From NCBI RefSeq assembly GCF_040359615.1, contig NZ_CP132942.1, forward strand, positions 1,426,001 through 1,490,000: DNA of 64,000 nt, given 5' to 3'. The notes under the pieces were generated by a model. It was not told the DNA's origin and searched no databases. It worked only from the letters and a program-made list of their open reading frames with translations. Numbering within the stretch: the first letter of the stretch is position 1; each line of letters opens with the position of its first letter. The translations under genes were made by a program, and so were the position numbers. Positions 27,574 through 37,455 of this stretch are shown piece after piece. Origin of the DNA: Tunturibacter psychrotolerans. GTDB taxonomy: Bacteria; Acidobacteriota; Terriglobia; Terriglobales; Acidobacteriaceae.

Positions 27574-29772
27574 TTGTTTGTAACAGACCGCAGGGGTGCC
27601 TTTTGCGTCGGGGAATGGAAGGTTCAACCGGAGCTGAATTCGATGATGAGGGACGGCGTCGAACGCCACCTCGAGCCAAAGGTAATGAAAGTCCTGCTGG
27701 TGCTAGCCTCCAAGCAAGGTCATGTGGTCTCGAAAGAGGAGCTCATCTCGTCGGTGTGGTCCGATACCTTCGTCGGCGACGACGTGCTGACACGGTGCAT
27801 CTCTATCCTGCGTCGTATCACCGAGGACGACCCCCATACTCCGCGTTTCATCCAAACCATACCCAAAGCTGGGTACAGGCTGGTAGCCGAGGTTAACGAG
27901 CTTCCAGACGAAGAGACTTTGGATCTCCATAGGGTGACCGCAGCATCTGCGGCGACATTTGAGCCAGCAAGTACTCTGGAATCGCCAAATGCTCAGACGC
28001 CTCCCAAACGACCTGCTCGCCCTGAAAGGATGATTGCGGCCGGGCTCACAGTCGCCTTCCTGTTGGCTGTTATCGCCGTCATTTGGTCCTACCAAAATGC
28101 TCGGACGCGAGTGGCAAGGGGCAACGCTTCCTTCAAGACGATTCAGTTCACCTCCTACGCCGGAGAGCAGACGCAGCCTGCGTTTGCTCCCGATGGAAAG
28201 CGCATCGCTTTTGTGTGGATCGCCGAAGACTCCCAGTCGCGCCGCATCTATATCAAGACCATTGGAAGCGAAGACGTAAGGCCGCTTACTCCTGGCACCG
28301 AAGACCAGCAGTTTAGCCCGGCATGGTCTCCAGACGGCAGACAGATTGCCTACCTCGCCATCGCGAAGGACGGTGTCAGCCTGTACATCGCGGACGTGGG
28401 GTCGAGCGTGCCTCCACGCAGACTTTTGATCCCGCAGGAGCCTAGCCACTGGGAGCAGGGTGCGCTCTCCTGGTCACCGTCGGGCAAGTCCCTCATCTAT
28501 CCCGATCACTCCGGCATTCAGCCGAATTCTTCGATCTTTTTGCTCGATCTGGCAACGTTGCACACACGGTCGATCACCGATCCGCCCGCAGGGTGGGAGG
28601 GCGATCTGAATCCGGCTTACTCGCCCGATGGCCGCTGGATCGCCTTCGCCCGCGCCAGCGAGACAGCCGTCCGAGACATCTACTTTATGTCGACCACCGA
28701 TGGCACGGTGCAACAGCTTACACGCGATCGCATGAACATTGACAGTCTCGCCTGGACCTCGGACAGTGCATCGATCATCTTCTCGTCAAATCGCGGTGGA
28801 AAGTACGCTCTATGGAAGATTGGCCTCGAAGATAAAGTGCCGCAGCGGCTCCCCGTTGGAACCGAAGATGCCTACCAACCAGCCGTTGGGCCCAGACCCG
28901 GACAACTTGCCTATAGTCAGGGTTCGGCGATCTGGAGCATCGTGCGGCTGCGAGAGAACACCTCGAGGAATAATTCCTCAAGCGCCGAAGCTGTACTTAC
29001 ATCGACCCAGCAGGACTCCGCGCCTGCCCTCTCTCCCAGCGGCCAGTCTTTCGCCTTTCAATCGCGACGCTCCGGCAACCAGGAGATATGGATAGCGTCC
29101 GCGCAAGGAGACAAACTGCGCCAGCTCACCTTCATGGCAGGACCGCTCACTGGGAGTCCTTCGTGGTCCAATCATCAGGACAGAATCCTCTTCGACTCAC
29201 GGCCAGATGGCCACTCCCACATCTTTTGCGTTTCGGCAGCGGGTGGACGTCCGAAGCAGCTTACTTTTGGAAATGTGAACGATATAACACCGCGTTGGTC
29301 GCGTGACGACCAGACGATTTACTTCCGCTCGAACCGAGGCGATCGGTGGCAGCTTTGGAGAATCTCTGCCGCGGGCGGAGAGCCGCAGCCAGTAACTACG
29401 GGCGACGGAATCGTCCCACAGGAGTCGCTGGACGGCAGATGGCTTTACTACACCCGCGGAGATGAGGATGGACTGTGGCGCGTTCCTCCCAAGGGAGGTG
29501 CCGAGACACAGGTTCTGTCGCAGCCCGCAGCAGGATATTGGGGATACTGGCAGGTCACATCCCGCGGCATCTTCTATCTCGATCGCGAAGCGGCATCCAG
29601 TACTATCCGTATCTTCGATCCCGAGACGCGACGCTCCACCCTCTTCGCAACGCTGAAAGATCCACCCCCGATGTACTCCGGCATCACCGTCACCCAGGAT
29701 GGCCTGGTCGGTTTAATGACGTACCAGGGAGACGCAGGCAGACATATAACGTTCGTTGAAGCTCAGCCCTAA
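27574..29772 (+). CDS. Membrane-anchored winged-helix regulator with TolB/PD40 propeller
   Basis: The 732-residue protein has three parts. Residues about 8-105 form an OmpR/CadC-type winged-helix DNA-binding domain (LEPKVMKVLLVLASKQGHVV, SVWSDTFVGDDVLTRCISIL, FIQTIPKAGYRLVAEV). A single membrane helix lies at about 152-173 (MIAAGLTVAFLLAVIAVIW). The rest, on the outer side of the membrane, is a series of PD40/TolB-like repeats (FSPAWSPDGRQIAYL, YSPDGRWIAFARAS, WSRDDQTIYFRSNRG). The layout suggests a one-component sensor whose propeller reads a periplasmic signal. The start is a TTG with GGAG at 8 nt. It is divergent from the TonB receptor at 23836-27429, the likely target. Confidence 0.85.
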   Translation: MFVTDRRGAFCVGEWKVQPELNSMMRDGVERHLEPKVMKVLLVLASKQGHVVSKEELISSVWSDTFVGDDVLTRCISILRRITEDDPHTPRFIQTIPKAGYRLVAEVNELPDEETLDLHRVTAASAATFEPASTLESPNAQTPPKRPARPERMIAAGLTVAFLLAVIAVIWSYQNARTRVARGNASFKTIQFTSYAGEQTQPAFAPDGKRIAFVWIAEDSQSRRIYIKTIGSEDVRPLTPGTEDQQFSPAWSPDGRQIAYLAIAKDGVSLYIADVGSSVPPRRLLIPQEPSHWEQGALSWSPSGKSLIYPDHSGIQPNSSIFLLDLATLHTRSITDPPAGWEGDLNPAYSPDGRWIAFARASETAVRDIYFMSTTDGTVQQLTRDRMNIDSLAWTSDSASIIFSSNRGGKYALWKIGLEDKVPQRLPVGTEDAYQPAVGPRPGQLAYSQGSAIWSIVRLRENTSRNNSSSAEAVLTSTQQDSAPALSPSGQSFAFQSRRSGNQEIWIASAQGDKLRQLTFMAGPLTGSPSWSNHQDRILFDSRPDGHSHIFCVSAAGGRPKQLTFGNVNDITPRWSRDDQTIYFRSNRGDRWQLWRISAAGGEPQPVTTGDGIVPQESLDGRWLYYTRGDEDGLWRVPPKGGAETQVLSQPAAGYWGYWQVTSRGIFYLDREAASSTIRIFDPETRRSTLFATLKDPPPMYSGITVTQDGLVGLMTYQGDAGRHITFVEAQP

Positions 29773-29896
29773 AGCAGCAGGATCTCGTTGCTCTCCCGCG
29801 ACGATTATGTCCTGATGCCGAAGGCTAGGCGAGTTTGAAGGACAACCGGAAAGGAGCTTACTGGTAATCCGCAGTTTCGAGCTACAGCGCGGCAAC

Positions 29897-31969
29897 TTAC
29901 CAGATTCGCACGCGCTGATCGGGAGGGAGATAGTACGAATCCCCTGGCTTTACTCCGAAGGCCGCATACCAGGCGTCCACATTGCGGGTTGGGCCGATTA
30001 CCCGGAACGCGCGAGGGGAGTGGGGGTCAGAGATGACTTGCTTTCGTAGGTAGTCTTCCCGCGCCTTCCCCCGCCAGGCTTGCGCCCAACCGAGAAACAC
30101 CCGCTGATCGCCGCTGAAGCCATCGATCACCGGAGCAGGTCCGTTCAACGAGCGGTGATAGGCCTCAAGCGCGACGTTGATTCCGCCCAGGTCGGCGATA
30201 TTCTCTCCCATGGTCAGATCCGCATTGATGTGTGCACCAGGGACAGGCTCATAGCTGGAATATTGCGTCCCCAGAATCTTTGCCCTAGCCTCAAAGGCAT
30301 CTGCGTCGGCTTTGCTCCACCAGTCGCGGAGTTGTCCTGCCGCGTCAAGCTTACGTCCCTCATCGTCGAAGCCGTGCGTCAGTTCGTGCCCGATGACGGC
30401 GCCGATTGCACCGTAGTTGACCGCTGAGTCCGCTGCGGGATCGAACAAAGGCGGCTGAAGAATGCCGGCGGGAAAGACGATGTCGCGTAGAGATCCGTTG
30501 TAGGCGTCGTTGGTCTGCGGAGTCATTGACCAGTCCGTGCGGTCGACGGGGCCATGAAGCCGCGACGTGTAGAACCGCCAATCCGCTTCCCCGGACCGCC
30601 GCACGTCTCCCACGAGATCGTCCGCGCGTATGACCAGCGTGGAGTAGGTCCGCGGATGATCGGGATAGCCAACTTTAATCTGATAGGTATCGAGTTTCTT
30701 CAGTGCCTCAACCTTGGTGGCCGGGCTCATCCAATCGAGTCGCTCCAGCCGCGCACGCATGGCCGCTTTGACGTTGGTGACGAGCTCTTCGATCTTGATC
30801 TTGGAAGCGGGAGGAAAGTATTGCGCAGTATAAAGCTGACCCAGGCCGAAGCCCATGTTACCAAAACAGTCTACGCGGTCGCCTGTGCAATCTCCTCCAC
30901 CGACGGCGCGGATGGCCCGCTTCCATCGCACTTGCTCCTCAGGCTGGCCGGAAAGAACCTTGTCGCGGAATTGGAAGCGTGCTTCAGAGAACGGCTTCGC
31001 AAGATAGAAGGCTGCATTGTCGGCAACGGTGAACGCCTCCCACGCTTGCAAAACTTTTAGCGGAGTGGATTGGTAGATGGCTGCGATACGAGGGAACGCG
31101 GACTTCTCCGCCACCACCAGGCGATCGACGCCGTTAAGGTCTGCGCCTGGCAGGAATCGTTGCCACGCGAAGCCTGGGGTCAGGGCCGCAAGCTCGCTCT
31201 GCGTTTGCGGATTGTAAGTGCCCTCGACGTCGCGCTGCTGAGCTCTGGTCCAACTCGCATCTGCCACCTGGGTTTCGAAGGCAACAACGGCGGCGGCATT
31301 GATTTCGGGTTCGGGCCACCCGACCAGGGTTAAGAGCTTGGCGACATATGTTTGGTAGGCCGCCTTCTGTGAAGCAAAGGAGGGCTTGAGGTAATAATCC
31401 CTATCCGGAAGACCCAGCCCTCCTTGACTTGCGTATACGGCGTAGCGGCTGGTGTCTTTGAGATCGACATCGGTTCCCAGATTGAAGATGGTGGCGTAGA
31501 AATCGGTATTGTTTCGGCCCATCAGCTCTGCAATGTCCTGCCGGTCCTTAGCCGCGCGGATCGCGCTGAGCTCTGGTCCGATGGGGGCTGCGCCGAGCGT
31601 GTCAAGCCGCGCCTCGTCCATGAATGCTTTATAGAAGGCTCCGGCTTTTTGCTCCAGCGTTACCGGCTCCGCAGGTACAGCGGCGGCAGCTTTTTCCATA
31701 AGCTCATGCAGTCGGGCTTCGGTGATATCCGACATCAGATAGCGTAGCGAAGCAATGGGCTGGTCGGACGGAATTTGCGTTCGCGCAAGCCACGCGCCTG
31801 AGGCGTACCGATTGAAATCATTGCCTGGTTTGACATTCGAGTCCATCGCGGTGAGGTCAATTCCCCAGCTGCCATATTGGGGCTTGTTCGACTCCTGCGC
31901 CTTCGCAGTGCTCCCCGCGCTCAAGCAGGCAAGTGCGAGGCAAACCGAATAGGTAAAGTTGAAACTCAT
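29897..31969 (-). CDS. M13-family metallopeptidase (neprilysin-like)
   Basis: A 690-residue secreted zinc peptidase. The signal peptide (MSFNFTYSVCLALACLSAGS) precedes an M13 N-terminal lobe with MDSNVKPGNDFNRYASGAWL. The catalytic lobe has the zinc motif IGHELTHGFDDEGRKLD (about residue 525), the third ligand in ENIADLGGINVA (about 585), and the family-typical C-terminus with VDAWYAAFGVKPGDSYYLPP. The start is ATG 31969, with AAGGAG 7 nt upstream; an upstream frame to 32011 is not needed. It cleaves oligopeptides in the periplasm or outside the cell. Confidence 0.93.
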   Translation of the reverse strand: MSFNFTYSVCLALACLSAGSTAKAQESNKPQYGSWGIDLTAMDSNVKPGNDFNRYASGAWLARTQIPSDQPIASLRYLMSDITEARLHELMEKAAAAVPAEPVTLEQKAGAFYKAFMDEARLDTLGAAPIGPELSAIRAAKDRQDIAELMGRNNTDFYATIFNLGTDVDLKDTSRYAVYASQGGLGLPDRDYYLKPSFASQKAAYQTYVAKLLTLVGWPEPEINAAAVVAFETQVADASWTRAQQRDVEGTYNPQTQSELAALTPGFAWQRFLPGADLNGVDRLVVAEKSAFPRIAAIYQSTPLKVLQAWEAFTVADNAAFYLAKPFSEARFQFRDKVLSGQPEEQVRWKRAIRAVGGGDCTGDRVDCFGNMGFGLGQLYTAQYFPPASKIKIEELVTNVKAAMRARLERLDWMSPATKVEALKKLDTYQIKVGYPDHPRTYSTLVIRADDLVGDVRRSGEADWRFYTSRLHGPVDRTDWSMTPQTNDAYNGSLRDIVFPAGILQPPLFDPAADSAVNYGAIGAVIGHELTHGFDDEGRKLDAAGQLRDWWSKADADAFEARAKILGTQYSSYEPVPGAHINADLTMGENIADLGGINVALEAYHRSLNGPAPVIDGFSGDQRVFLGWAQAWRGKAREDYLRKQVISDPHSPRAFRVIGPTRNVDAWYAAFGVKPGDSYYLPPDQRVRIW

Positions 31970-32229
31970 CTCTTGCTCCTTAGGTACCGCTTCAGCGCTG
32001 CCGCTCGCCACAAATGGTCAACCTCGACGAGACTGCTTGCGCAGAAGCCCGATGTTTTGCCGTGTCTAAAAATATACTGCCACGCCGTTGGCGCAAAAAT
32101 AGTCCCGGAGAAGCGGGCCATGTTTGTCCCCGACGGCTCACGCTGATGTTGAGTTATGGCGCACACCCTCGGCTGTTGGGAGCGATCACGATTGGGGAAG
32201 ACCGTTAGTCGAGTTTTCGCGGGCACTGC

Positions 32230-33684
32230 CTATGGATAGAACCGAGTCGCAATGATCTGTGCTCCGGGGGCGGTCGCACCGATGCTGCTAGTCTCCACCA
32301 GTAGCTCGAACGATTTCACGGAACGATCTGGCCGAACTACCTGCTTCAGGATCGGCTTCATCTCCTCAGAGCTGAACAGGGTGTCTGCTGCGGCCTGCGT
32401 CGCAGCCATATTCAGTCCCTGAATGATAAGCACATGACCGGTTCCATCGAGGCTAGGCAAGTAATCGATTACGCCATACGTACGATTCGCTGTTCCTGTG
32501 CCGTTCACATACCTCTTTTGCTCTGCACCGACCGGATGTTCGTTCAGTACAAACGACCGGTCCACCTCAGGCATATATTCGAGCTTGAAGTTAAGGTTTT
32601 TTTCAAAGAGTGATACCCAGGGATTCGTATGCGTGGAACCCAGCAGTATCGCGTTGGAGCTCTTCAGGTCTTCCGTTGTGATGCTCCGCGCATAACGAAC
32701 CTCTGACTGGCTCTCCGCAGATTCAGGAAGCCGCGCCAGCATCGCAGTAATATTCAGATCGACGACGCTGGTATAGCGCTGACGGCGCAGGTCGTTCAGG
32801 TTTTCGAGTCCAAGCCCAGGCGACGATTTCACATCAGAAAGATAGGTCCCGTTCGCATACTCCTCCAGTGTGACCAGTTGCCCCGTAAGATTTTGCAGAA
32901 TACCCAGACCACTATCGGCAGGAACAATCAGGGTAGTTCGGTTTCGCTGGAACAGTTGCTTCCACACCAGATGCGCCGGTTCCTGCATCCCCTTTTCCTG
33001 CAGCATCCGCGTTCCTATCCATCCCGCCGATGCCAATAAGACTCCCGCGAGCAGTCCAGCGAAAACCGACAGCCACGCTGGTTGCCAACGAGTCCCGGAA
33101 GTTATTTGCCGAACCTCTGCAGCAGCCTCTGGCTCACCCCTCGCCTTGCCAAAATGACCCCCCAACTCAGTCTTTCCCACGCCGCTGTGGCGGGAAATCT
33201 TCGAGAACGGCTCCTGCACATCGGCCCTGCGTACAAAGACAGGGACGTACCCACCTCGCGGGATATTGATTCGCAACGGCTCCTCGAGCCCCTCCCCTTC
33301 AAAGTATTTATCGAGACGCTTTCTCAATAAGCGCGCGTAACTCCGTACGATATTGTCTTCGCCTGGATTGTAATCGGTCGTGCGATTGAAGATCTGCGTG
33401 CCGATTCGCTGCTCCGTAATCTCATGCGTATTTCCCAAAAGCTGCTGCTCGCAGACGTACAGCAGAAATTTCTGGAGCAACTCCGATTTGCAGAAGCCTT
33501 TGCTGGCAACGATTCGAAGCGCCAGTTGCCATTCCTGCCGCAGTAAAAGATCTTCGCGTCCAATGCCTGGCGGTTCTTCGACCAGCACATCCCCGCGCGA
33601 CATGTCAGAGCCAGCAACCCGGCGTTGCCCTAAACGAAACTCGTCCGGTCTCTCTCCATTGGACCGTTCACGGTAGTTCGGCAT
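32230..33684 (-). CDS. Membrane-anchored winged-helix regulator next to TonB receptor
   Basis: A protein of about 484 residues with a winged-helix-like N-terminus: LLQKFLLYVCEQQLLGNTHE, EDNIVRSYARLLRKRLDKYF and INIPRGGYVPVF mimic the recognition helix and wing of OmpR-type domains. A single membrane helix (WLSVFAGLLAGVLLASAGW, about 201-222) follows, then a ~270-residue outer domain of unknown fold. Its N-terminus and layout match the protein at 42560-43870. The start is uncertain: ATG 33684 (MPNYRERSNG) was taken, but the frame opens with a TTG at 33744. It is divergent from the receptor at 33956, with about 270 nt between. Confidence 0.7.
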   Translation of the reverse strand: MPNYRERSNGERPDEFRLGQRRVAGSDMSRGDVLVEEPPGIGREDLLLRQEWQLALRIVASKGFCKSELLQKFLLYVCEQQLLGNTHEITEQRIGTQIFNRTTDYNPGEDNIVRSYARLLRKRLDKYFEGEGLEEPLRINIPRGGYVPVFVRRADVQEPFSKISRHSGVGKTELGGHFGKARGEPEAAAEVRQITSGTRWQPAWLSVFAGLLAGVLLASAGWIGTRMLQEKGMQEPAHLVWKQLFQRNRTTLIVPADSGLGILQNLTGQLVTLEEYANGTYLSDVKSSPGLGLENLNDLRRQRYTSVVDLNITAMLARLPESAESQSEVRYARSITTEDLKSSNAILLGSTHTNPWVSLFEKNLNFKLEYMPEVDRSFVLNEHPVGAEQKRYVNGTGTANRTYGVIDYLPSLDGTGHVLIIQGLNMAATQAAADTLFSSEEMKPILKQVVRPDRSVKSFELLVETSSIGATAPGAQIIATRFYP

Positions 33685-33955
33685 GTCCCAAGCATAGCGG
33701 TGATATATGAAATTCCAATGAACGCCCGTCCCGCAATACGTCAAATCCCTTTGAAATACAGAGGGGTGAGGCAGTGTGAACTCACGGGGTACGCCTCAAT
33801 GCCGTGACGAACACCCTTTCGCGAACCTCACAACCTCGCCATGATCAAACCTATTGGCCCTCATCTATGTGGCTTGCATCCGGCAGCGGCAACCTGCGCC
33901 AGCAACCCATAGTCACTCTCAACTCAACGTCGGACGAAAGCACTTGGAGCGAATT

Positions 33956-36900
33956 GTGAAACGTCTTTTTTTAGCACTGATGGTTTTTCTTCTGGTCCTG
34001 AATTGTTGCCCGTTATCCGCGCAGTTTGAAACTGCGTCCGTCCTGGGTTACGTCCATGATGCCTCCGGCGCGGCTCTATCTAACGCAACGGTCTCCCTCA
34101 TAAACCAGGAGACGAAGTCTGTCGTCACGTCAAAAACCAATTCTCAAGGCGCCTACGAGTTCACCGACGTAAAGATCGGTGAATATCAAGTCAATGCCCA
34201 GGCCGACGGGTTCGACACCACCACCACGCAAAACTTCACCGTCACAGTCAACGCAAGGCAACGCGTCGACGTTTCCCTGAAGATTGGCTCTGCCAGCGAA
34301 ACTGTCACCGTCACCGGAGCCGCCGACCTCCTCGAGACTGACTCCAGCGAACGTGGCCAGGTCATTGGCACTCGCGAAGTCGAAAACCTCCCCCTCAACG
34401 GTCGCGCCTACGCCGATCTCGCTGCCCTCGTCCCCGGTGTCCGCCGCAACATCCTCGAGAACACCACCACCAGCAGCCGCGACGCCACCTTCAACATCAA
34501 TGGCCAGCGCAGCGAATTCAACAACTTCCTCCTCGACGGCGTCGACAACAACTCCTACGGAACCTCCAATCAGGGCTTCTCCAACCAGGCAATCCCGCCC
34601 TCGCCCGACGCCATCAACGAGTTCCGTGTCGAAACCGACAACTACTCCGCCGAATACGGCCGCTCCGCCGGCGGCGTCATCAACGTCAGCATCCGCAGCG
34701 GTAGCAACCAGTTTCACGGCAAGGCCTGGGACTATCTCCGCAACACAGTCCTCAATGCCGTCGGGCCCTTCACTCCACCGACCAACCCCCTCACTGGCAA
34801 ACCCACCAAGCCCGTTCTCATCCGCAACCAGTTCGGTGGCACCTTCGGTGGTCCCATCTGGAAAGACCACACCTTCTTCTTCGCTGACTACGAAGGCGTC
34901 CGTCAGATCACTCACTCGCCCCTCACCGCCACCGTTCCGTCCTTGGATCAGAACGGCACCAGCGCACTCGCCAGAGCCAACGGCGGCTACACTTTCCTCA
35001 CCACGAACTCCGCCGGTGTCGAAAGCTCTAAACCCGTCCCCCTCGTCAATCCGCTGAATGGCAAAGTCTACGCCAACGGCGTCATCCCCTTCGGCGACGC
35101 CACGCCTTTCGCCCAGGGTGTCCTCGCAGCCCTTCCAACACCTACCGCAGCCGCTCTCTCCAACAACTACGCGTCGCTCCCCGCCGGCACCGTTCGCGAC
35201 GACAAGGGAGACATACGCGTCGATCAAACTTTCAACGCCCGCACCACTGCCTTCGTCCGCTACAGCGAACATCAGGGCACCATTCAAGACGCCCCCACCA
35301 TTCAGGGACCCGCCGGTGGAAGTAGCAGCAACGGCGTCGTCGTCATCTATAACCAGCAAATCGCCGGAGGAGTCACCCACACCTTCAGCCAGAACTCCAT
35401 CCTCGACGCACGCTTCGCCTTCACCCGTACCGATGGCGGAAAGAGCCCCTACGGCGCCGGCATGCCCAGCCTCATGGCCGGAATCACAGGTCTTCCCACA
35501 GACCCTCAAGTCGTCCGCAGCCTCAACGACCAGAGCGTAAACGGCTACACCCAGTTCGGCAGCCAGAACAGCAATCCCCAGTTTCAGAATCCCTGGCTTC
35601 TCAACCCCAAGATCAACTACACCTTGCTGCACGGTAGAAATAGCTACAAGTTCGGTTACGAATACCAGGCCATCTTCACCGCCATCAGCGACTTCAACCC
35701 TAACTTCGGCCTTAACACCTACAACGGCGGTTTCAGCTACTCCGGCACCAGCACCACGACTCTCAACACTTCCGACACCGGCACCAAAGAAGCTGTCGCC
35801 CTCGCTGACTTCCTCCTCGGTGCAGACGATTCCTACCAGCTCAACAACTTCGCCGTCATTCACCTCAACCAGCGCATGCACTTCCTCTACTTCCAGGACG
35901 ACATCCGTGTAAACTCCCGACTCACCATCAACGCCGGCTTGCGGTACGAGCTCGTCACGCCGCAGTGGGAATCAAACAACCACCTCGCCAACTTCGACCC
36001 CACCACCAACTCGCTCATCCAGGCCTCGTCCGGCTCCATCTATAACCGCGCCCTGGTCAATATGCCCAAACTCGACTTTGCTCCACGCTTTGGTCTTGCC
36101 TTCCAGGCCGATCCTAAAACTGTTATCCGCGCCGGCTACGGTCTCGGCTTTGCACAGTTCAACCGCGAAGGTGGTGAGAACATGCTCGGCTATAACGGCC
36201 CCTTCATCGTCAACACCAACCGTGTGCAGGTCGCGCCCTTCGCTCCCTCCGCCGCAACAGCAAGCAAGCAGCCTGTCTGCACAACCGGCGATCAGCCTTT
36301 CTCGACCTGCTTCCGCACCACGCAGCAGGGCTTCCCCACAAACTTCGCCACTCCGGCCAACTACAACACCCTCCTGGCCGAAGTCCGTTATCTGCCGAAG
36401 GACCTACCCACCGGCTACGTCCAGAGCTACCACCTCACCGTCCAACGTCAGCTCAGCAACAACATGACCTTCGAGGTCTCTTACGTCGGTGAACACGGCG
36501 TCAAGCTTCAAGTTCTGGGCGACTACAATCAGGCAGCACCTAACGCCGTCACCGCCAACTGCAACGCCAGCGGTCTCGCTGGCAGCACCTCCAGCTGTCT
36601 CCCCCTGCAGGCCCGCCGCCCCGTGCACAACTTCACTGGCATCGAGGAAACCCTCCCCGATGGCTTCCTTGCCTACAACGCTCTTCAGACCAAGTTCGAG
36701 CACCGCACCAGCCACGGCCTCTACATCCTCAACTCCTTCACCTGGTCGCGCGCTCAGGACAATGCGTCCGGTCACCTCGATACACCCGCCGGCGATAACT
36801 CCCGCATCAACCTCGCGAACCCACTCGGCGACCGCAGCGTCTCCGCTTACAACCAGCCACTCAACGAAATCCTCACCGTCGTCTACGATCTTCCTTACGG

Positions 36901-37432
36901 TAAAGGCCGCATGTTTGGCGGCTCCGCTCCCTCCCTCATGCAGGAGGGTCTTGGCGGATGGCAGCTCACTGCCATCAACTCAGCCAGCAGCGGAATCCCC
37001 GTCAATCTCACCTACAGCGAGAACTCCTTCCAGGACGTAAGCGACATCCTCACCTATCGTCCCAACCTCACCGGCGTTCCCGTCGTCCTGCCCAAATCGA
37101 AACGTGTGAAGAACGCCTCCAATACAGCCCTGCTGGCTTTCAACCCCGCGTCCGTTAGCATCCCCGGTCCCAACACGCCTTACGGCAACGCCGGCCGCAA
37201 CTCGGTGCGATTCGATCCCCTCTATAACCTCGACCTTGGCGTCCACAAGGTCTTCCCGCTCTATCTCGAAGGCACCGCGCTCGACTTCCGTACCGAGGCC
37301 TTCAACATTCTCAACAAGGTCAACTACGCCTACCCACAGAGCACCGCGGGGCAATCCACCTTCGGCGCGGTCACGGCAGCAACCACCGCTCCGCCTCGTG
37401 TCCTTCAGTTCGCACTCAAACTGATCTTCTAA
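33956..37432 (+). CDS. TonB-dependent receptor with carboxypeptidase-regulatory-like domain
   Basis: A 1158-residue receptor. Signal peptide KRLFLALMVFLLVLNCCPLS, then a carboxypeptidase-regulatory-like domain (ASVLGYVHDASGAALSNATV, GAYEFTDVKIGEYQVNAQA). The plug has TREVENLPLNGRAYADLAAL and FNINGQRSEFNNFLLDGVDN. The barrel ends in VLQFALKLIF with a terminal aromatic residue. Start GTG 33956 has GGAG at 6 nt; the frame opens at 33854. Codons end strikingly often in C compared with the neighbouring receptors, which creates a long spurious frame on the other strand. The metallophosphoesterase gene follows after 23 nt, probably in the same transcript. Confidence 0.88.
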   Translation: MKRLFLALMVFLLVLNCCPLSAQFETASVLGYVHDASGAALSNATVSLINQETKSVVTSKTNSQGAYEFTDVKIGEYQVNAQADGFDTTTTQNFTVTVNARQRVDVSLKIGSASETVTVTGAADLLETDSSERGQVIGTREVENLPLNGRAYADLAALVPGVRRNILENTTTSSRDATFNINGQRSEFNNFLLDGVDNNSYGTSNQGFSNQAIPPSPDAINEFRVETDNYSAEYGRSAGGVINVSIRSGSNQFHGKAWDYLRNTVLNAVGPFTPPTNPLTGKPTKPVLIRNQFGGTFGGPIWKDHTFFFADYEGVRQITHSPLTATVPSLDQNGTSALARANGGYTFLTTNSAGVESSKPVPLVNPLNGKVYANGVIPFGDATPFAQGVLAALPTPTAAALSNNYASLPAGTVRDDKGDIRVDQTFNARTTAFVRYSEHQGTIQDAPTIQGPAGGSSSNGVVVIYNQQIAGGVTHTFSQNSILDARFAFTRTDGGKSPYGAGMPSLMAGITGLPTDPQVVRSLNDQSVNGYTQFGSQNSNPQFQNPWLLNPKINYTLLHGRNSYKFGYEYQAIFTAISDFNPNFGLNTYNGGFSYSGTSTTTLNTSDTGTKEAVALADFLLGADDSYQLNNFAVIHLNQRMHFLYFQDDIRVNSRLTINAGLRYELVTPQWESNNHLANFDPTTNSLIQASSGSIYNRALVNMPKLDFAPRFGLAFQADPKTVIRAGYGLGFAQFNREGGENMLGYNGPFIVNTNRVQVAPFAPSAATASKQPVCTTGDQPFSTCFRTTQQGFPTNFATPANYNTLLAEVRYLPKDLPTGYVQSYHLTVQRQLSNNMTFEVSYVGEHGVKLQVLGDYNQAAPNAVTANCNASGLAGSTSSCLPLQARRPVHNFTGIEETLPDGFLAYNALQTKFEHRTSHGLYILNSFTWSRAQDNASGHLDTPAGDNSRINLANPLGDRSVSAYNQPLNEILTVVYDLPYGKGRMFGGSAPSLMQEGLGGWQLTAINSASSGIPVNLTYSENSFQDVSDILTYRPNLTGVPVVLPKSKRVKNASNTALLAFNPASVSIPGPNTPYGNAGRNSVRFDPLYNLDLGVHKVFPLYLEGTALDFRTEAFNILNKVNYAYPQSTAGQSTFGAVTAATTAPPRVLQFALKLIF

Positions 37433-37455
37433 ACTAAACCTGGAGCGTGCTTGAT

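Noticed and set aside
34130-35881. 583-codon open frame on the minus strand
   Set aside because: It is opposite the C-rich TonB receptor gene; the valine/glycine/glutamate-rich translation is the expected result of that codon bias.
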